Assembly: GCF_039545795.1 (NCBI RefSeq)
Contig: NZ_CP154260.1
Location: forward strand, 6,949,001 to 7,013,000
Length of the DNA: 64,000 bases
Source of the DNA: Chitinophaga niabensis
GTDB taxonomy: Bacteria; Bacteroidota; Bacteroidia; Chitinophagales; Chitinophagaceae
Reading direction: 5' to 3'
In this document: positions 44,254-52,448 of the stretch, in pieces
Layout of the letters: every line of letters starts with the position of its first letter
Position numbering within the stretch: the stretch's first letter is position 1
Notes under the pieces: model-generated
Told to the model about the DNA's origin: nothing
Databases searched by the model: none
What the model saw: only the letters and a program-made list of their open reading frames with translations
Translations under genes and position numbers: made by a program

Positions 44254-44790
44254 TTATACTTTTATTTTTCCTTCAATGGAATCGTCCAGTGTTTTGCCGG
44301 TGAGCGCTCCTACGATCTGTTTCGCAAATGCCACAATCTGCCCATGTTTGGTATCCCAGTAATAACCTTCTAAAGGAATGAACCGGATCACGGAGATACG
44401 GGGATCATCTATACCTTCTGTGAACCAGGTTTTGATGAGCGGGTTCCAGAGTTCTTTTATCTTTTCCTTATCGTCATTGATGGAAGCCCTGCCGTACAGC
44501 GTCATGAAATCTGAATGGGTACTTCCTTTAAACAACAGTTGTACTGCAGGATCTACTGCAATTTCAGCGTTCTTATGGCTGTCTTTAGGACTCAGGAACC
44601 AACAGGTTCCGTTATCATCCACTTTTAATGTAGCCATTGGGCGGGTAGAGAATTGTTCTCCTGTTTTTATACGTGTACAGAAGAAACAGCTTTCCGCTTT
44701 CTCTGCAAGTTCTTTCAGCTTTTTGACAGCCGGGTTGCCCTGCAGGTCTTCATGATTGTCTTCTGGCTGTTGCCGGTTAATACTGTCCAT
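44254..44790 (-). CDS. Pyridoxamine 5'-phosphate oxidase-like FMN-binding protein (general-stress-protein-26 type)
   Basis: 178 aa, no signal peptide. The split-barrel core is visible: SCFFCTRIKTGEQFSTRPMA, LKVDDNGTCWFLSPKDSHKNAE and VQLLFKGSTHSDFMTLYGRA. The C-terminal part has the FMN-dependent family signature ISVIRFIPLEGYYWDTKHG. The set matches the general stress protein 26 branch rather than true PdxH, whose substrate-binding residues are not evident. Possible roles are flavin-dependent reduction or flavin storage. It is a single gene, convergent with the Gfo/Idh/MocA gene and separated from the GDPD operon by a hairpin. Confidence 0.9.
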   Translation of the reverse strand: MDSINRQQPEDNHEDLQGNPAVKKLKELAEKAESCFFCTRIKTGEQFSTRPMATLKVDDNGTCWFLSPKDSHKNAEIAVDPAVQLLFKGSTHSDFMTLYGRASINDDKEKIKELWNPLIKTWFTEGIDDPRISVIRFIPLEGYYWDTKHGQIVAFAKQIVGALTGKTLDDSIEGKIKV

Positions 44791-44834
44791 GATGCACGTT
44801 TTTGAATATCGGGTTCAAAACCATGCCATAAATG

Positions 44835-44861
44835 AAAGGCTCCGGTATCTCCGGAGCCTTT
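44835..44861 (-). terminator. Terminator of the sigma-FecR-SusCD-GDPD operon
   Basis: Perfect 11-bp stem AAAGGCTCCGG / CCGGAGCCTTT with loop TATCT, 17 bases after the GDPD stop on the minus strand; the T tract after it is short. Confidence 0.8.
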
Positions 44862-44877
44862 CAGTGTTTCAGTTGTG

Positions 44878-45735
44878 TTAATTATAATAGCGATTCTTAC
44901 TTTTCAGATACTTCATCAGCAAAGCAGGGTAATCTGTTTGTATCATATTCGCACCATTTTTCAGCAATTCACCATAAGCTTCCAGGTCTCCGGCGGCAGC
45001 TCTTTTGTCCACTTCACCGAGTGCGTTGATCCAAACGCGTCCACCGTTCTTCTTTATTTTGGCAGTTACTTCTACTGTGTTGTGAGAAGGATCAATGTGA
45101 ACCGCTTCTGTTTTAGTGATCGCAAAGAGTGAATCAATATCTGATGCCTGATGAGTTCTCACTAATGTTCTGAAACCGGGGTTTTGCTCTTTCACCATTT
45201 TCGCATAAATGCCACGGCCTAAGAAGAACATGGTAGTGCTGGCAGTTTGTGTTCTGTCTACCACTTTGATGATCTGGGGAACACGGTTGGTTTTAATATC
45301 AAGGTCCACCAGTATTTTACCTTTTGCGAGGTTCAGTGCTTCTTCCAGTGTGGGCACCTTTTCTTCTGTTAACTGGCCATTGAACTTCAGGCGCAGTTTC
45401 CTTACTTCTTCAAAAGTAAGATCGGATACTTTCCCTGTACCGTTTGTTGTTCTGTCAACAGAAGCATCGTGCATGACTACCAGGGAATCATCCTTGGTAT
45501 GGCGCACATCCAGTTCCAGTATATCAATGCCTAATTCTATACCTCTTTTGAATGAAGCCATGGAGTTTTCCGGGAAATCATTATGTGTACCCCTGTGTGA
45601 TGCGATCAATACGATCTTTGAGTCAGGAGACAAAAACGCTTTATTTATCTCTTTAAAACGCGCGGTTTCCTGTGCGCATACTATGGAAGAACCGGCCACC
45701 TGCAATAACGCTGCAAATAAAACTTTTCTGAACAT
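44878..45735 (-). CDS. Secreted glycerophosphodiester phosphodiesterase (GDPD)
   Basis: 285 aa with a signal peptide (MFRKVLFAALLQVAGSSIVCAQ). The GDPD barrel residues are complete: His47-Arg48 in ASHRGTHNDFPENS, Glu56-Asn57, the metal pair Glu74 and Asp76 in ILELDVRHT, and His89 in VVMHDASVDRTTNG. It cleaves glycerophosphodiesters, such as deacylated phospholipids, to glycerol 3-phosphate and an alcohol. The start lies 17 bp after the SusD stop, so it is the last gene of the sigma-FecR-SusC-SusD operon. This suggests that the imported ligand carries phosphodiester bonds, for instance lipid head groups or teichoic-acid-like polymers. Confidence 0.94.
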   Translation of the reverse strand: MFRKVLFAALLQVAGSSIVCAQETARFKEINKAFLSPDSKIVLIASHRGTHNDFPENSMASFKRGIELGIDILELDVRHTKDDSLVVMHDASVDRTTNGTGKVSDLTFEEVRKLRLKFNGQLTEEKVPTLEEALNLAKGKILVDLDIKTNRVPQIIKVVDRTQTASTTMFFLGRGIYAKMVKEQNPGFRTLVRTHQASDIDSLFAITKTEAVHIDPSHNTVEVTAKIKKNGGRVWINALGEVDKRAAAGDLEAYGELLKNGANMIQTDYPALLMKYLKSKNRYYN

Positions 45736-45752
45736 ACGGGTGTATTTTTAGT

Positions 45753-47534
45753 TTAGTAATAACCAATGTTTTGTTCTTCCTGGATCGGGCCTTTCGGGAT
45801 CAGCCTGTCGATATGTGTTTGCGGGATCGGGCGCAGTACATGGAAGTCGCGGATATTCTGTGCATCCGGGTTATATAATTTCACGCGCTCTACCAGCTTT
45901 TCACAACGGTCCAGATCTTCCCACCTGTTCAGTTCGCCCAGCATTTCACGGCCTCTTTCTTCCAGTATGAAATCAATAAAATTATTGCTGATCTGTAAGG
46001 CAGTCACCTGCATTTGCGGGATGGTGCTGGCAGTTCTGTCTGCATAACTTCCTCCTTCAAACGTCCAGTACTGGGTGGTTTTCATTTCACCATCTTTGTA
46101 TGCAGCGCGTGTTCTTACTTCATTGATATATTTGGCAGCGTTCTCGTATTCACCTTTGCGGCCATAAGCTTCCGCGAGTAGTAACAATGTTTCCGCATAA
46201 CGGAATACCATCCAGTCTTTAGAACCATTGGTATCATTGGCGGTGATACGCGTTTTATCCAGCCATTTCTTCAGGCCGGGGAAGATGTTGTTCCTGGAAA
46301 AAGGAAGGTAGAAGTTCAGGGGGAAGAAATAAGAGAAACGTTTATTTTCCTGTGTGGCAGCATCCTGTTCTGCCTGTGTGGCATAAAGTGTTGGCGTGAA
46401 CCAGATAGCGGTATCACCTGGTTTTACATCTATTTTATTTCCGGCAGTAGTGGTAATACCTGTTGCTGCCACGTTGGCGATGTAAGCCCATACAAATGAT
46501 TTCGCGAAACGGGAATCATATTTACGGGTAGCACCAAACAGGCCTGTGTACACATAGGGAGTAGGACGGACCCTGCGGTAAGGGCGGCCATATTCTGTGG
46601 TACGGGTTAGTATTTTAGTGTTCACAGCATCGTACTGCGGAACGTGGTACAGGTGCTGGTTGTTACCGCTTCCATTGTTCAGGGTGTTGGTAGTGAACTG
46701 CACGGCAAATACCACCTCAGGGTTCACCTGGTTAGCAATATCGAACAGCTGGGTGTAATCCGGTACCAGGGAATATTTACCTATTTCCTGGCGCACTACC
46801 TGGCCGGCATAGAAAATAACACTGTCAATATCAGTTGCTTTTGAACCGCGGATGGTTTTTTGTTCTGCAGAAACAGCACTTCCTCTTGCGAGATAGATCT
46901 TTGCCAGCAGATGTGCAGCAGCAGCTTTTGTAGCGCGGCCCTGTTCTGCAGGTGTTACCGGCAATTGTGCAACAGCCGTTACCATATCTGCAATAATGGT
47001 AACATAGATATCTTTCACCGGCGCACGTTTGAAATCTGTTTTCACTTTATCGATGGCAGTGAGTACCAGGGGCACATTACCAAAATGCTGGATGAGTTCG
47101 AAGTAATAGAAAGAACGCAGGAACTTAGCCTCTGCTTCCACTATTTTCTTCCTGTTTTCATCCATGGCTACTTTAGGCAAATAATTCAATGTTACGTTAC
47201 ATTGGGAGATGCCGAAATAGTGATAATCCCAGTAATCAGATACATCACCGCTCAAAGAACTCAGGGTAGCGAGGTATTGGTTAAAAGACCTGTCACCATC
47301 AGATCCTGCTGTAAACAGGTCTGTTCCGGCATCACTGAAAGTGAGAGCGCGTTCGCCATTCACTGCCAGTCTTAAGTTATTGTAGGCTGCGGTCAGTGCC
47401 CCTTCCACACCTTCCGGCGTTTCATAGAGCTGATAAGAGACTTTGGAAATAACTTTCTCTTCCAGGAATTTTGAACAGCCGGAGAAAGAAGTGATTGCCA
47501 TAACAGCCGCAAGGCACGCATATATCTTTTTCAT
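45753..47534 (-). CDS. SusD/RagB-family outer-membrane lipoprotein
   Basis: 593 aa. The signal peptide ends in the lipobox SFSGC (Cys20). The mature start SKFLEEKVISKVSYQLYETP, the TPR-like helices (AEAKFLRSFYYFELIQHFGN) and the C-terminal ILEERGREMLGELNRWEDLD define a canonical SusD. It is longer than most (usually 480-580 aa). It pairs with the SusC gene 29 bp upstream and with the GDPD gene 17 bp downstream. The ligand is unknown, but GDPD in the same operon points to a phosphodiester compound. Confidence 0.95.
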   Translation of the reverse strand: MKKIYACLAAVMAITSFSGCSKFLEEKVISKVSYQLYETPEGVEGALTAAYNNLRLAVNGERALTFSDAGTDLFTAGSDGDRSFNQYLATLSSLSGDVSDYWDYHYFGISQCNVTLNYLPKVAMDENRKKIVEAEAKFLRSFYYFELIQHFGNVPLVLTAIDKVKTDFKRAPVKDIYVTIIADMVTAVAQLPVTPAEQGRATKAAAAHLLAKIYLARGSAVSAEQKTIRGSKATDIDSVIFYAGQVVRQEIGKYSLVPDYTQLFDIANQVNPEVVFAVQFTTNTLNNGSGNNQHLYHVPQYDAVNTKILTRTTEYGRPYRRVRPTPYVYTGLFGATRKYDSRFAKSFVWAYIANVAATGITTTAGNKIDVKPGDTAIWFTPTLYATQAEQDAATQENKRFSYFFPLNFYLPFSRNNIFPGLKKWLDKTRITANDTNGSKDWMVFRYAETLLLLAEAYGRKGEYENAAKYINEVRTRAAYKDGEMKTTQYWTFEGGSYADRTASTIPQMQVTALQISNNFIDFILEERGREMLGELNRWEDLDRCEKLVERVKLYNPDAQNIRDFHVLRPIPQTHIDRLIPKGPIQEEQNIGYY

Positions 47535-47563
47535 TTATCTCTGTTTATAGTATTAAGAAAATA

Positions 47564-50500
47564 TTAGAAACCCACATTCACACCCAGCAGGTACATGGTC
47601 AGGCTTGGTTCATTAAAGCCGGTAGCTCCTTCAGGATCAGTGCCGGGGAATTTAGTGACAACAAAAGGATTCTGTACACTGCCATAGATCCTGAATTTCT
47701 GTAAATGGGCTTTTTGTACAACATGTGCAGGGAGTGTATAACCGAGGGAAATATTCTTCACGCGCATGAAAGAACCATCGTAATAGTTCAGGATGCCCAG
47801 GTAGTTTAAACCAGCTGACCCCAGGAACGGACGGGGATAGGTTTTGCTTGGATTGGTGGGCGTCCAGTAATCCAGTTTAGGTTGATTATAGCGGCCATCG
47901 AAACGCATATCAAGATTATGATAAATGGTCTGGCCTACGTTGGCATAGATGAAAACAGAGGCATCAAAATTACCATACTGGATGTTGTTACCCAGGCTGG
48001 CTGTCCATTTCGGATCCTGCTGACCAAAGATGGACCTGTCCGCCGCATCGATCTTATAATCTTTGTTCAGGTCCAGCGGCCTGATATCTCCTGGTTTGTA
48101 GACTGCGCCATTAACAGCAAATTTGGCCATCTCGGCTTTATCTGCATCCGTATCCTGCCAGATGCCGTTAGGTCTCAGGTCGTACATCACTTTAACAGGC
48201 TGGCCGATAAACCAGCCGGATGCCAGGTCATCATTTTTTCCATTGTAGAGTTCTACGATCCGTTGTTTATTGGTAGCGAAGATCCAGTCTGTGCTCCACT
48301 TTAATTTGCTGGTGGACACGTTCACGGTGTTGATGGTTACTTCAAATCCTTTATTGGTTGTTTTACCAATGTTCACGAGGATCTTATCAAAGCCGGACAC
48401 AGTGGGCAATTGCTGATCGAGCAAGAGATCGCTGGTGTTTTGCTGATATGCTTCGATGCTACCGGAAATACGGCCCCTGAGCAGGGAGAAATCAAGTCCG
48501 ATGTTATACTGCCCGGTAGTTTCCCAGCTAAGATTAGGATTGATCATGTCCGTAGGTGCAAAGCCCAGTTTGGAAGTTTCGCCATATACATATCTTACGG
48601 TGGAGAGGCTGCCCCAGGTAATATAAGGCGTTACACCACCGGAGTTACCTGTTCTGCCCCAGCCTAAGCGGAGTTTCAGATCATTGACAGCTTTTACATC
48701 TTTCAGGAAGTTCTCCCCTTTCAGGCGCCATGCCAGGGCTACAGAGGGGAATGCTACCCATTTATGCCCTACTGCCAATACGGATGAGCCATCATAACGG
48801 GTAGAGAAGGTAGCGAGATATTTGTTCTTGTAGTTGTAGTTCAACCTTCCCATAAAGGAAGCCAGCGTGGAACGTACGTAACCACTGGAAACGCCGCTTA
48901 TCGTTAAAGCACTGCCCACATTGTAATACAGCTGCTGATCATAAGGGAGGTCTCTTACGGAAACACCATAACTTTCAGTGGTTTCAGATTGTATGGATTG
49001 TACTACGGTTGCGTAGAAATTATGGTCGCCAATAGATTTATTATAGCTCAGGATGTTTTCCCAGGTGTACATGAATCTTTTATTACCACCATTAGAAGTA
49101 CTGGATGGCGCTTCTCCACCCGCGGAAGCAGTATTGGCTTTGTTGAAATTGAGGTTTTGTGTGCCGCGGTAATCAAGACCCACATTAGACCTTAAGTTAA
49201 ACCCGTTCAGGAAAGAAACATCCAGGTAATAATTTCCGATATAACGATCCTGTTTCACCAGGCGTTTGGTATTACCAAAATTGGTGATGGGGTTAGGTGT
49301 ACGCGTGTTGTTGGTGGGGTATAATGCCAGCGTTTTTCCGTCTGCTGCATAAGGAGAGGCGAGCGGATTGAAGCTTTTTAATCCATACGTGTCAAAGATC
49401 TCATTCCAGCCGGCATTCAGTTGTGAACTGGTGAACAGGGATTGTGTACCTACCTTGATGTTGTCCCTGATACTGTGATCGATATTGGCGCGAATGCTAT
49501 AGCGTGTATAATCCTGATCTTTTACCACACCCACGTTGTTGAAATAACCGGCGGATATGAGGAGTTTGGTTTTATCTGTTCCGCCGCGTACGCTTACCTG
49601 GTGGTCCTGCATGCTGCCGGTCCGAAGGCCATAGCTCATCCAGTCTGTGCTCACCAGTTTGGAGGGATCGTAAGTGCCGCTTGCCCATGCATTTTCCATG
49701 TTCTTCAACATGTAGGGAGTGGCTACCAGCTGATCATTCTTAAAGTCAAGGTCGCGGCTGGGTTTAGGATCATAAGCGCCACCCAGTGTATTACGCTGCG
49801 CTTCGCGGGAATATTCTACAAACTCTGCGGCATTCATTAATTCAGGCATGGGGCGGTTCTTTTGTACACCATAGTAACCGTTATACTCTACGGTGGTTAT
49901 ACCCGGTTTGCCTTTTTTTGTTGTAATGATGATCACACCATTTGCACCCCTGTTACCATATATCGCAGTAGCAGACGCATCTTTTAATACGTTGATGGTT
50001 TCAATGTCGTTTGGGTTGATCTGCTCTGCACCATCTGTAAGGGGCATGCCATCTACCACATATAATACTTCATTTGAGCCAGTGATGGAACGTGCGCCCC
50101 TTATCCTTACCTGTGCAGTGGTACCTGGTTTCCAGGAAGTTGTTTGTGCCATTACACCAGCTACGCGTCCCTGGAGGGCTTGTGTAACATTGGTTACAGC
50201 TACTTCTGTTATTTTCTCTGATTTTATGGTAGAGATGGCGCCGGTCAGGTCCTTTTTAAGTACAGAACCATACCCGATCACTACTACTTCATTGAGGTCA
50301 GCGGGTGCTTCCTTCATGCGTACGATCAATGAATTGTTAGCTCCGGCTTTGATAGCGAAATCTTTGATCACATACTTTTCATATCCCATGAAGGAAAACG
50401 AAAGCTGGTATTTATTACCGGGCTTCAGGCCTGATACTGTAAATACACCTTTTTCATTGGTAGAGAGATTTTGTTTTTCGTTAGTACCTGTTGCAACAAT

Positions 50501-50650
50501 ACTTACACCAACACCTATCAGTATTTCTCCTTTTTCGGATGTCACAATACCGGTAAGTTGTGGTTTCTCCTGTGCTTTCAATGAAATTGAAAAAGCAAAT
50601 GTTACCAGGCATAGCCACCATTTGATTGTTAGAGATCTGAATTTCATCAT
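47564..50650 (-). CDS. SusC/RagA-family transporter, without STN domain
   Basis: About 1028 aa from ATG 50650 (MMKFRSLTIKWWLCLVTFAF signal); ATG 50647 is equally possible, and an upstream in-frame ATG at 50701 lies in a hairpin. The mature protein begins directly with the carboxypeptidase-regulatory-like domain (LTGIVTSEKGEILIGVGVSI). The plug follows (NEVVVIGYGSVLKKDLTGAI, INVLKDASATAIYGNRGANG) and then the barrel ending VNVGF. There is no STN domain, although a sigma/FecR pair lies directly upstream; the usual ligand-to-FecR contact would therefore have to work differently. 29 bp precede SusD. Confidence 0.95.
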   Translation of the reverse strand: MMKFRSLTIKWWLCLVTFAFSISLKAQEKPQLTGIVTSEKGEILIGVGVSIVATGTNEKQNLSTNEKGVFTVSGLKPGNKYQLSFSFMGYEKYVIKDFAIKAGANNSLIVRMKEAPADLNEVVVIGYGSVLKKDLTGAISTIKSEKITEVAVTNVTQALQGRVAGVMAQTTSWKPGTTAQVRIRGARSITGSNEVLYVVDGMPLTDGAEQINPNDIETINVLKDASATAIYGNRGANGVIIITTKKGKPGITTVEYNGYYGVQKNRPMPELMNAAEFVEYSREAQRNTLGGAYDPKPSRDLDFKNDQLVATPYMLKNMENAWASGTYDPSKLVSTDWMSYGLRTGSMQDHQVSVRGGTDKTKLLISAGYFNNVGVVKDQDYTRYSIRANIDHSIRDNIKVGTQSLFTSSQLNAGWNEIFDTYGLKSFNPLASPYAADGKTLALYPTNNTRTPNPITNFGNTKRLVKQDRYIGNYYLDVSFLNGFNLRSNVGLDYRGTQNLNFNKANTASAGGEAPSSTSNGGNKRFMYTWENILSYNKSIGDHNFYATVVQSIQSETTESYGVSVRDLPYDQQLYYNVGSALTISGVSSGYVRSTLASFMGRLNYNYKNKYLATFSTRYDGSSVLAVGHKWVAFPSVALAWRLKGENFLKDVKAVNDLKLRLGWGRTGNSGGVTPYITWGSLSTVRYVYGETSKLGFAPTDMINPNLSWETTGQYNIGLDFSLLRGRISGSIEAYQQNTSDLLLDQQLPTVSGFDKILVNIGKTTNKGFEVTINTVNVSTSKLKWSTDWIFATNKQRIVELYNGKNDDLASGWFIGQPVKVMYDLRPNGIWQDTDADKAEMAKFAVNGAVYKPGDIRPLDLNKDYKIDAADRSIFGQQDPKWTASLGNNIQYGNFDASVFIYANVGQTIYHNLDMRFDGRYNQPKLDYWTPTNPSKTYPRPFLGSAGLNYLGILNYYDGSFMRVKNISLGYTLPAHVVQKAHLQKFRIYGSVQNPFVVTKFPGTDPEGATGFNEPSLTMYLLGVNVGF

Positions 50651-50683
50651 ATTGTTTTTTCTGTTTTGACAATAGTTTCCCCG

Positions 50684-50702
50684 CATGCTCCGAATGAGCA
50701 TG
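50684..50702. repeat. Hairpin in the FecR-SusC intercistronic gap
   Basis: CATGCTC / GAGCATG with a 5-nt loop, between the FecR stop and the SusC start. On the minus strand, the coding sense, no T tract follows, so it is not a simple terminator. It may be an mRNA processing or stabilising stem. Confidence 0.5.
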
Positions 50703-50728
50703 TTTTTTAAAGGGGTTAATTTTTTTTC

Positions 50729-51703
50729 TTATTGAATCCTGGTTACTTCTATCTTATTGTTGTCCACTTTTTTAAATGCCAGCCCATTGATGTTCCCCAG
50801 CATTGAAAGCACTACGTCTAATGAATCAGATGGCAGGAGTTTACCTGTTATCAGCATGTTGTTAACGCTGTCATCGCTGAATTTGAATGTTACATTATAT
50901 TGTTTCCCTATGCTAGCCAATACTTTTTCCAGTGGCTCCTGATTGAATTCGAGTGATATGCTGGTGGTGTCTGTTACCTGAACCGGCAACGGAATATTTT
51001 TGATCTCTTTGAAAGACTTCACGGTGAACTGCCTGGAGCGGTTGTCCATCACAAATTGTTCTCCGGGCTTCAGGTATACATCCTTCATACCGAAATTTCC
51101 TACAGCGGAACGGATCACCACTTTCCCTTCAAATAGTCTTACGCTTACTTTATTCTGCAGCAATGTATTCATCATAAAGCGGGTACCTAATACAGTGGTA
51201 CTGATATTTCCTGCATATACGGTGAAGGGCCTCGCCGCATTTTTCTTTACTTCAAAAATGGCCTTTCCTGAAAGCCTTATATCGCGCCTGCCGGTATCAA
51301 ATGAGGCGTAATAGCTGATGGAGCTTCCCTGTGCTAATTTTACAACGGAACTGTCTGACAATACAAGACGCCGGACACTATCGCTCTTGTTGGATTCAAC
51401 GATGAGCGGATCTTTCTTTTTTTCAACAGTGGCGATAACCGGTGTGGTTTTTTTACCTGTGTTATAATGAAGCCACATGGCACCACCAATACATAGTATC
51501 ATGGCTGCGGCGGCTGTCCATTTTGCTGAGATCTTAAAAACACGACTGGAAGTATTTTCTCTCTCAGTGATAGTATTATGCAGTTTTTCCAGCAGTAGTG
51601 CTGACTTTTCCGGAGGAAGCATAGGATCGCCGGATTGAAGGAAGTCTTCAAATTCCTGCTTTAAGCGGGCTTTCTCCCTTCGTTCGTTCTTTTTTAATGC
51701 CAT
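50729..51703 (-). CDS. FecR-family anti-sigma factor
   Basis: 324 aa. The cytoplasmic part is short and lysine-rich (MALKKNERREKARLKQEFED); one membrane helix lies near residues 59-78 (KWTAAAAMILCIGGAMWLHY). The periplasmic FecR domain (LSDSSVVKLAQGSSISYYAS, FDTGRRDIRLSGKAIFEVKK) is followed by a C-terminal DUF4974/STN-like domain (FNQEPLEKVLASIGKQYNVT). It would hold the sigma factor encoded 80 bp upstream. The SusC protein encoded next lacks the partner STN domain. The N-terminal part differs from the other FecR proteins in the window, which have a longer helical domain. Confidence 0.94.
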   Translation of the reverse strand: MALKKNERREKARLKQEFEDFLQSGDPMLPPEKSALLLEKLHNTITERENTSSRVFKISAKWTAAAAMILCIGGAMWLHYNTGKKTTPVIATVEKKKDPLIVESNKSDSVRRLVLSDSSVVKLAQGSSISYYASFDTGRRDIRLSGKAIFEVKKNAARPFTVYAGNISTTVLGTRFMMNTLLQNKVSVRLFEGKVVIRSAVGNFGMKDVYLKPGEQFVMDNRSRQFTVKSFKEIKNIPLPVQVTDTTSISLEFNQEPLEKVLASIGKQYNVTFKFSDDSVNNMLITGKLLPSDSLDVVLSMLGNINGLAFKKVDNNKIEVTRIQ

Positions 51704-51783
51704 GCTGTTCTGTGGTTTCGAGATAAATACCCTGAACTGCAGAAAAGGGGATGCCGTTTGGTGTTACGAAATTGTTATGTGCG

Positions 51784-52356
51784 TCAGCTGAGATAGAAAA
51801 ATAGCAGAGATGCGCCGGTAGCAAGGACTTCCGCCTGGTGGTGAGAGATATAATCTTTAATAAAACGGGTAGATTGTTTGAGATAATCCTTTACGGAAGT
51901 AACGGAAATACCCAGGATGTTTGCTACTTCATCATATGATTTTCCTTCGTAGCGGCAGAGCCTGAACACTTCTTTTTTCCGGTCCGGCAGATGGTTCACT
52001 GCTTCTTCCACGATGGATAAACGGAAGGTGTATAACTCTTCGCTGATGGGTTCTTCAGGGTAGATGTCTGTGGTGTTGAGGGGTACCTGTTGTCTTTCTT
52101 TTTGCTTAAGGTATTTGAGGGATTTGTTGAAACTGGTAACAAACAACCAGCCGGCAACTTTGGCGGGCTGCAGCTTTACACGGTTTTCCCAGAGAGCCAG
52201 GAAAACTTCCTGCAGTATATCTTCAGCCGCTTCACGCTGTTTCACGATCTTCCATATATTGGCATACACGGCCTGGTGATATTGATGATATAAGGCATCA
52301 AAACCACTCAGATCGATCTGATCTGATAAACATTCTCCAAAATATGGCGTGTCCAT
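51784..52356 (-). CDS. ECF sigma factor of RNA polymerase (FecI-like)
   Basis: 190 aa from the ATG at 52356 (MDTPYFGECL). A longer in-frame start at 52446 would run through the terminator hairpin of the next gene and is rejected. Region 2 reads LYHQYHQAVYANIWKIVKQR and AAEDILQEVFLALWENR; region 4 reads LPDRKKEVFRLCRYEGKSYD and VANILGISVTSVKDYLKQST. The chain ends in a hydrophobic stretch (VLATGASLLFFYLS), like the other sigma factor at 32669. First gene of the sigma-FecR-SusC-SusD-GDPD operon. Confidence 0.94.
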   Translation of the reverse strand: MDTPYFGECLSDQIDLSGFDALYHQYHQAVYANIWKIVKQREAAEDILQEVFLALWENRVKLQPAKVAGWLFVTSFNKSLKYLKQKERQQVPLNTTDIYPEEPISEELYTFRLSIVEEAVNHLPDRKKEVFRLCRYEGKSYDEVANILGISVTSVKDYLKQSTRFIKDYISHHQAEVLATGASLLFFYLS

Positions 52357-52413
52357 TTCGCGGGTAAAACTACAGTGAACCGCGTTCAGAGTGATATTAT
52401 AAAATTGTGAATT

Positions 52414-52444
52414 AAAAAAGGCCCCGGTTTGCGGAGCCTTTTTC
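52414..52444 (-). terminator. Terminator of the Oar-like receptor gene
   Basis: Hairpin AAAAAGGCCCCG / CGGAGCCTTTTT (one mismatch, loop around GTTTG), directly after the receptor stop, with a T tract on the minus strand. Confidence 0.8.
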
Positions 52445-52448
52445 ATTT

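Noticed and set aside
49893..50669. 258-codon open frame antisense to the start of SusC
   Set aside because: Lies opposite the conserved regulatory-like and plug domains; no signature of its own.
52357..52446. Longer start (52446) for the second sigma factor
   Set aside because: The extension is read from the terminator hairpin of the Oar-like gene; the fold starts after MDTPYFGECL.
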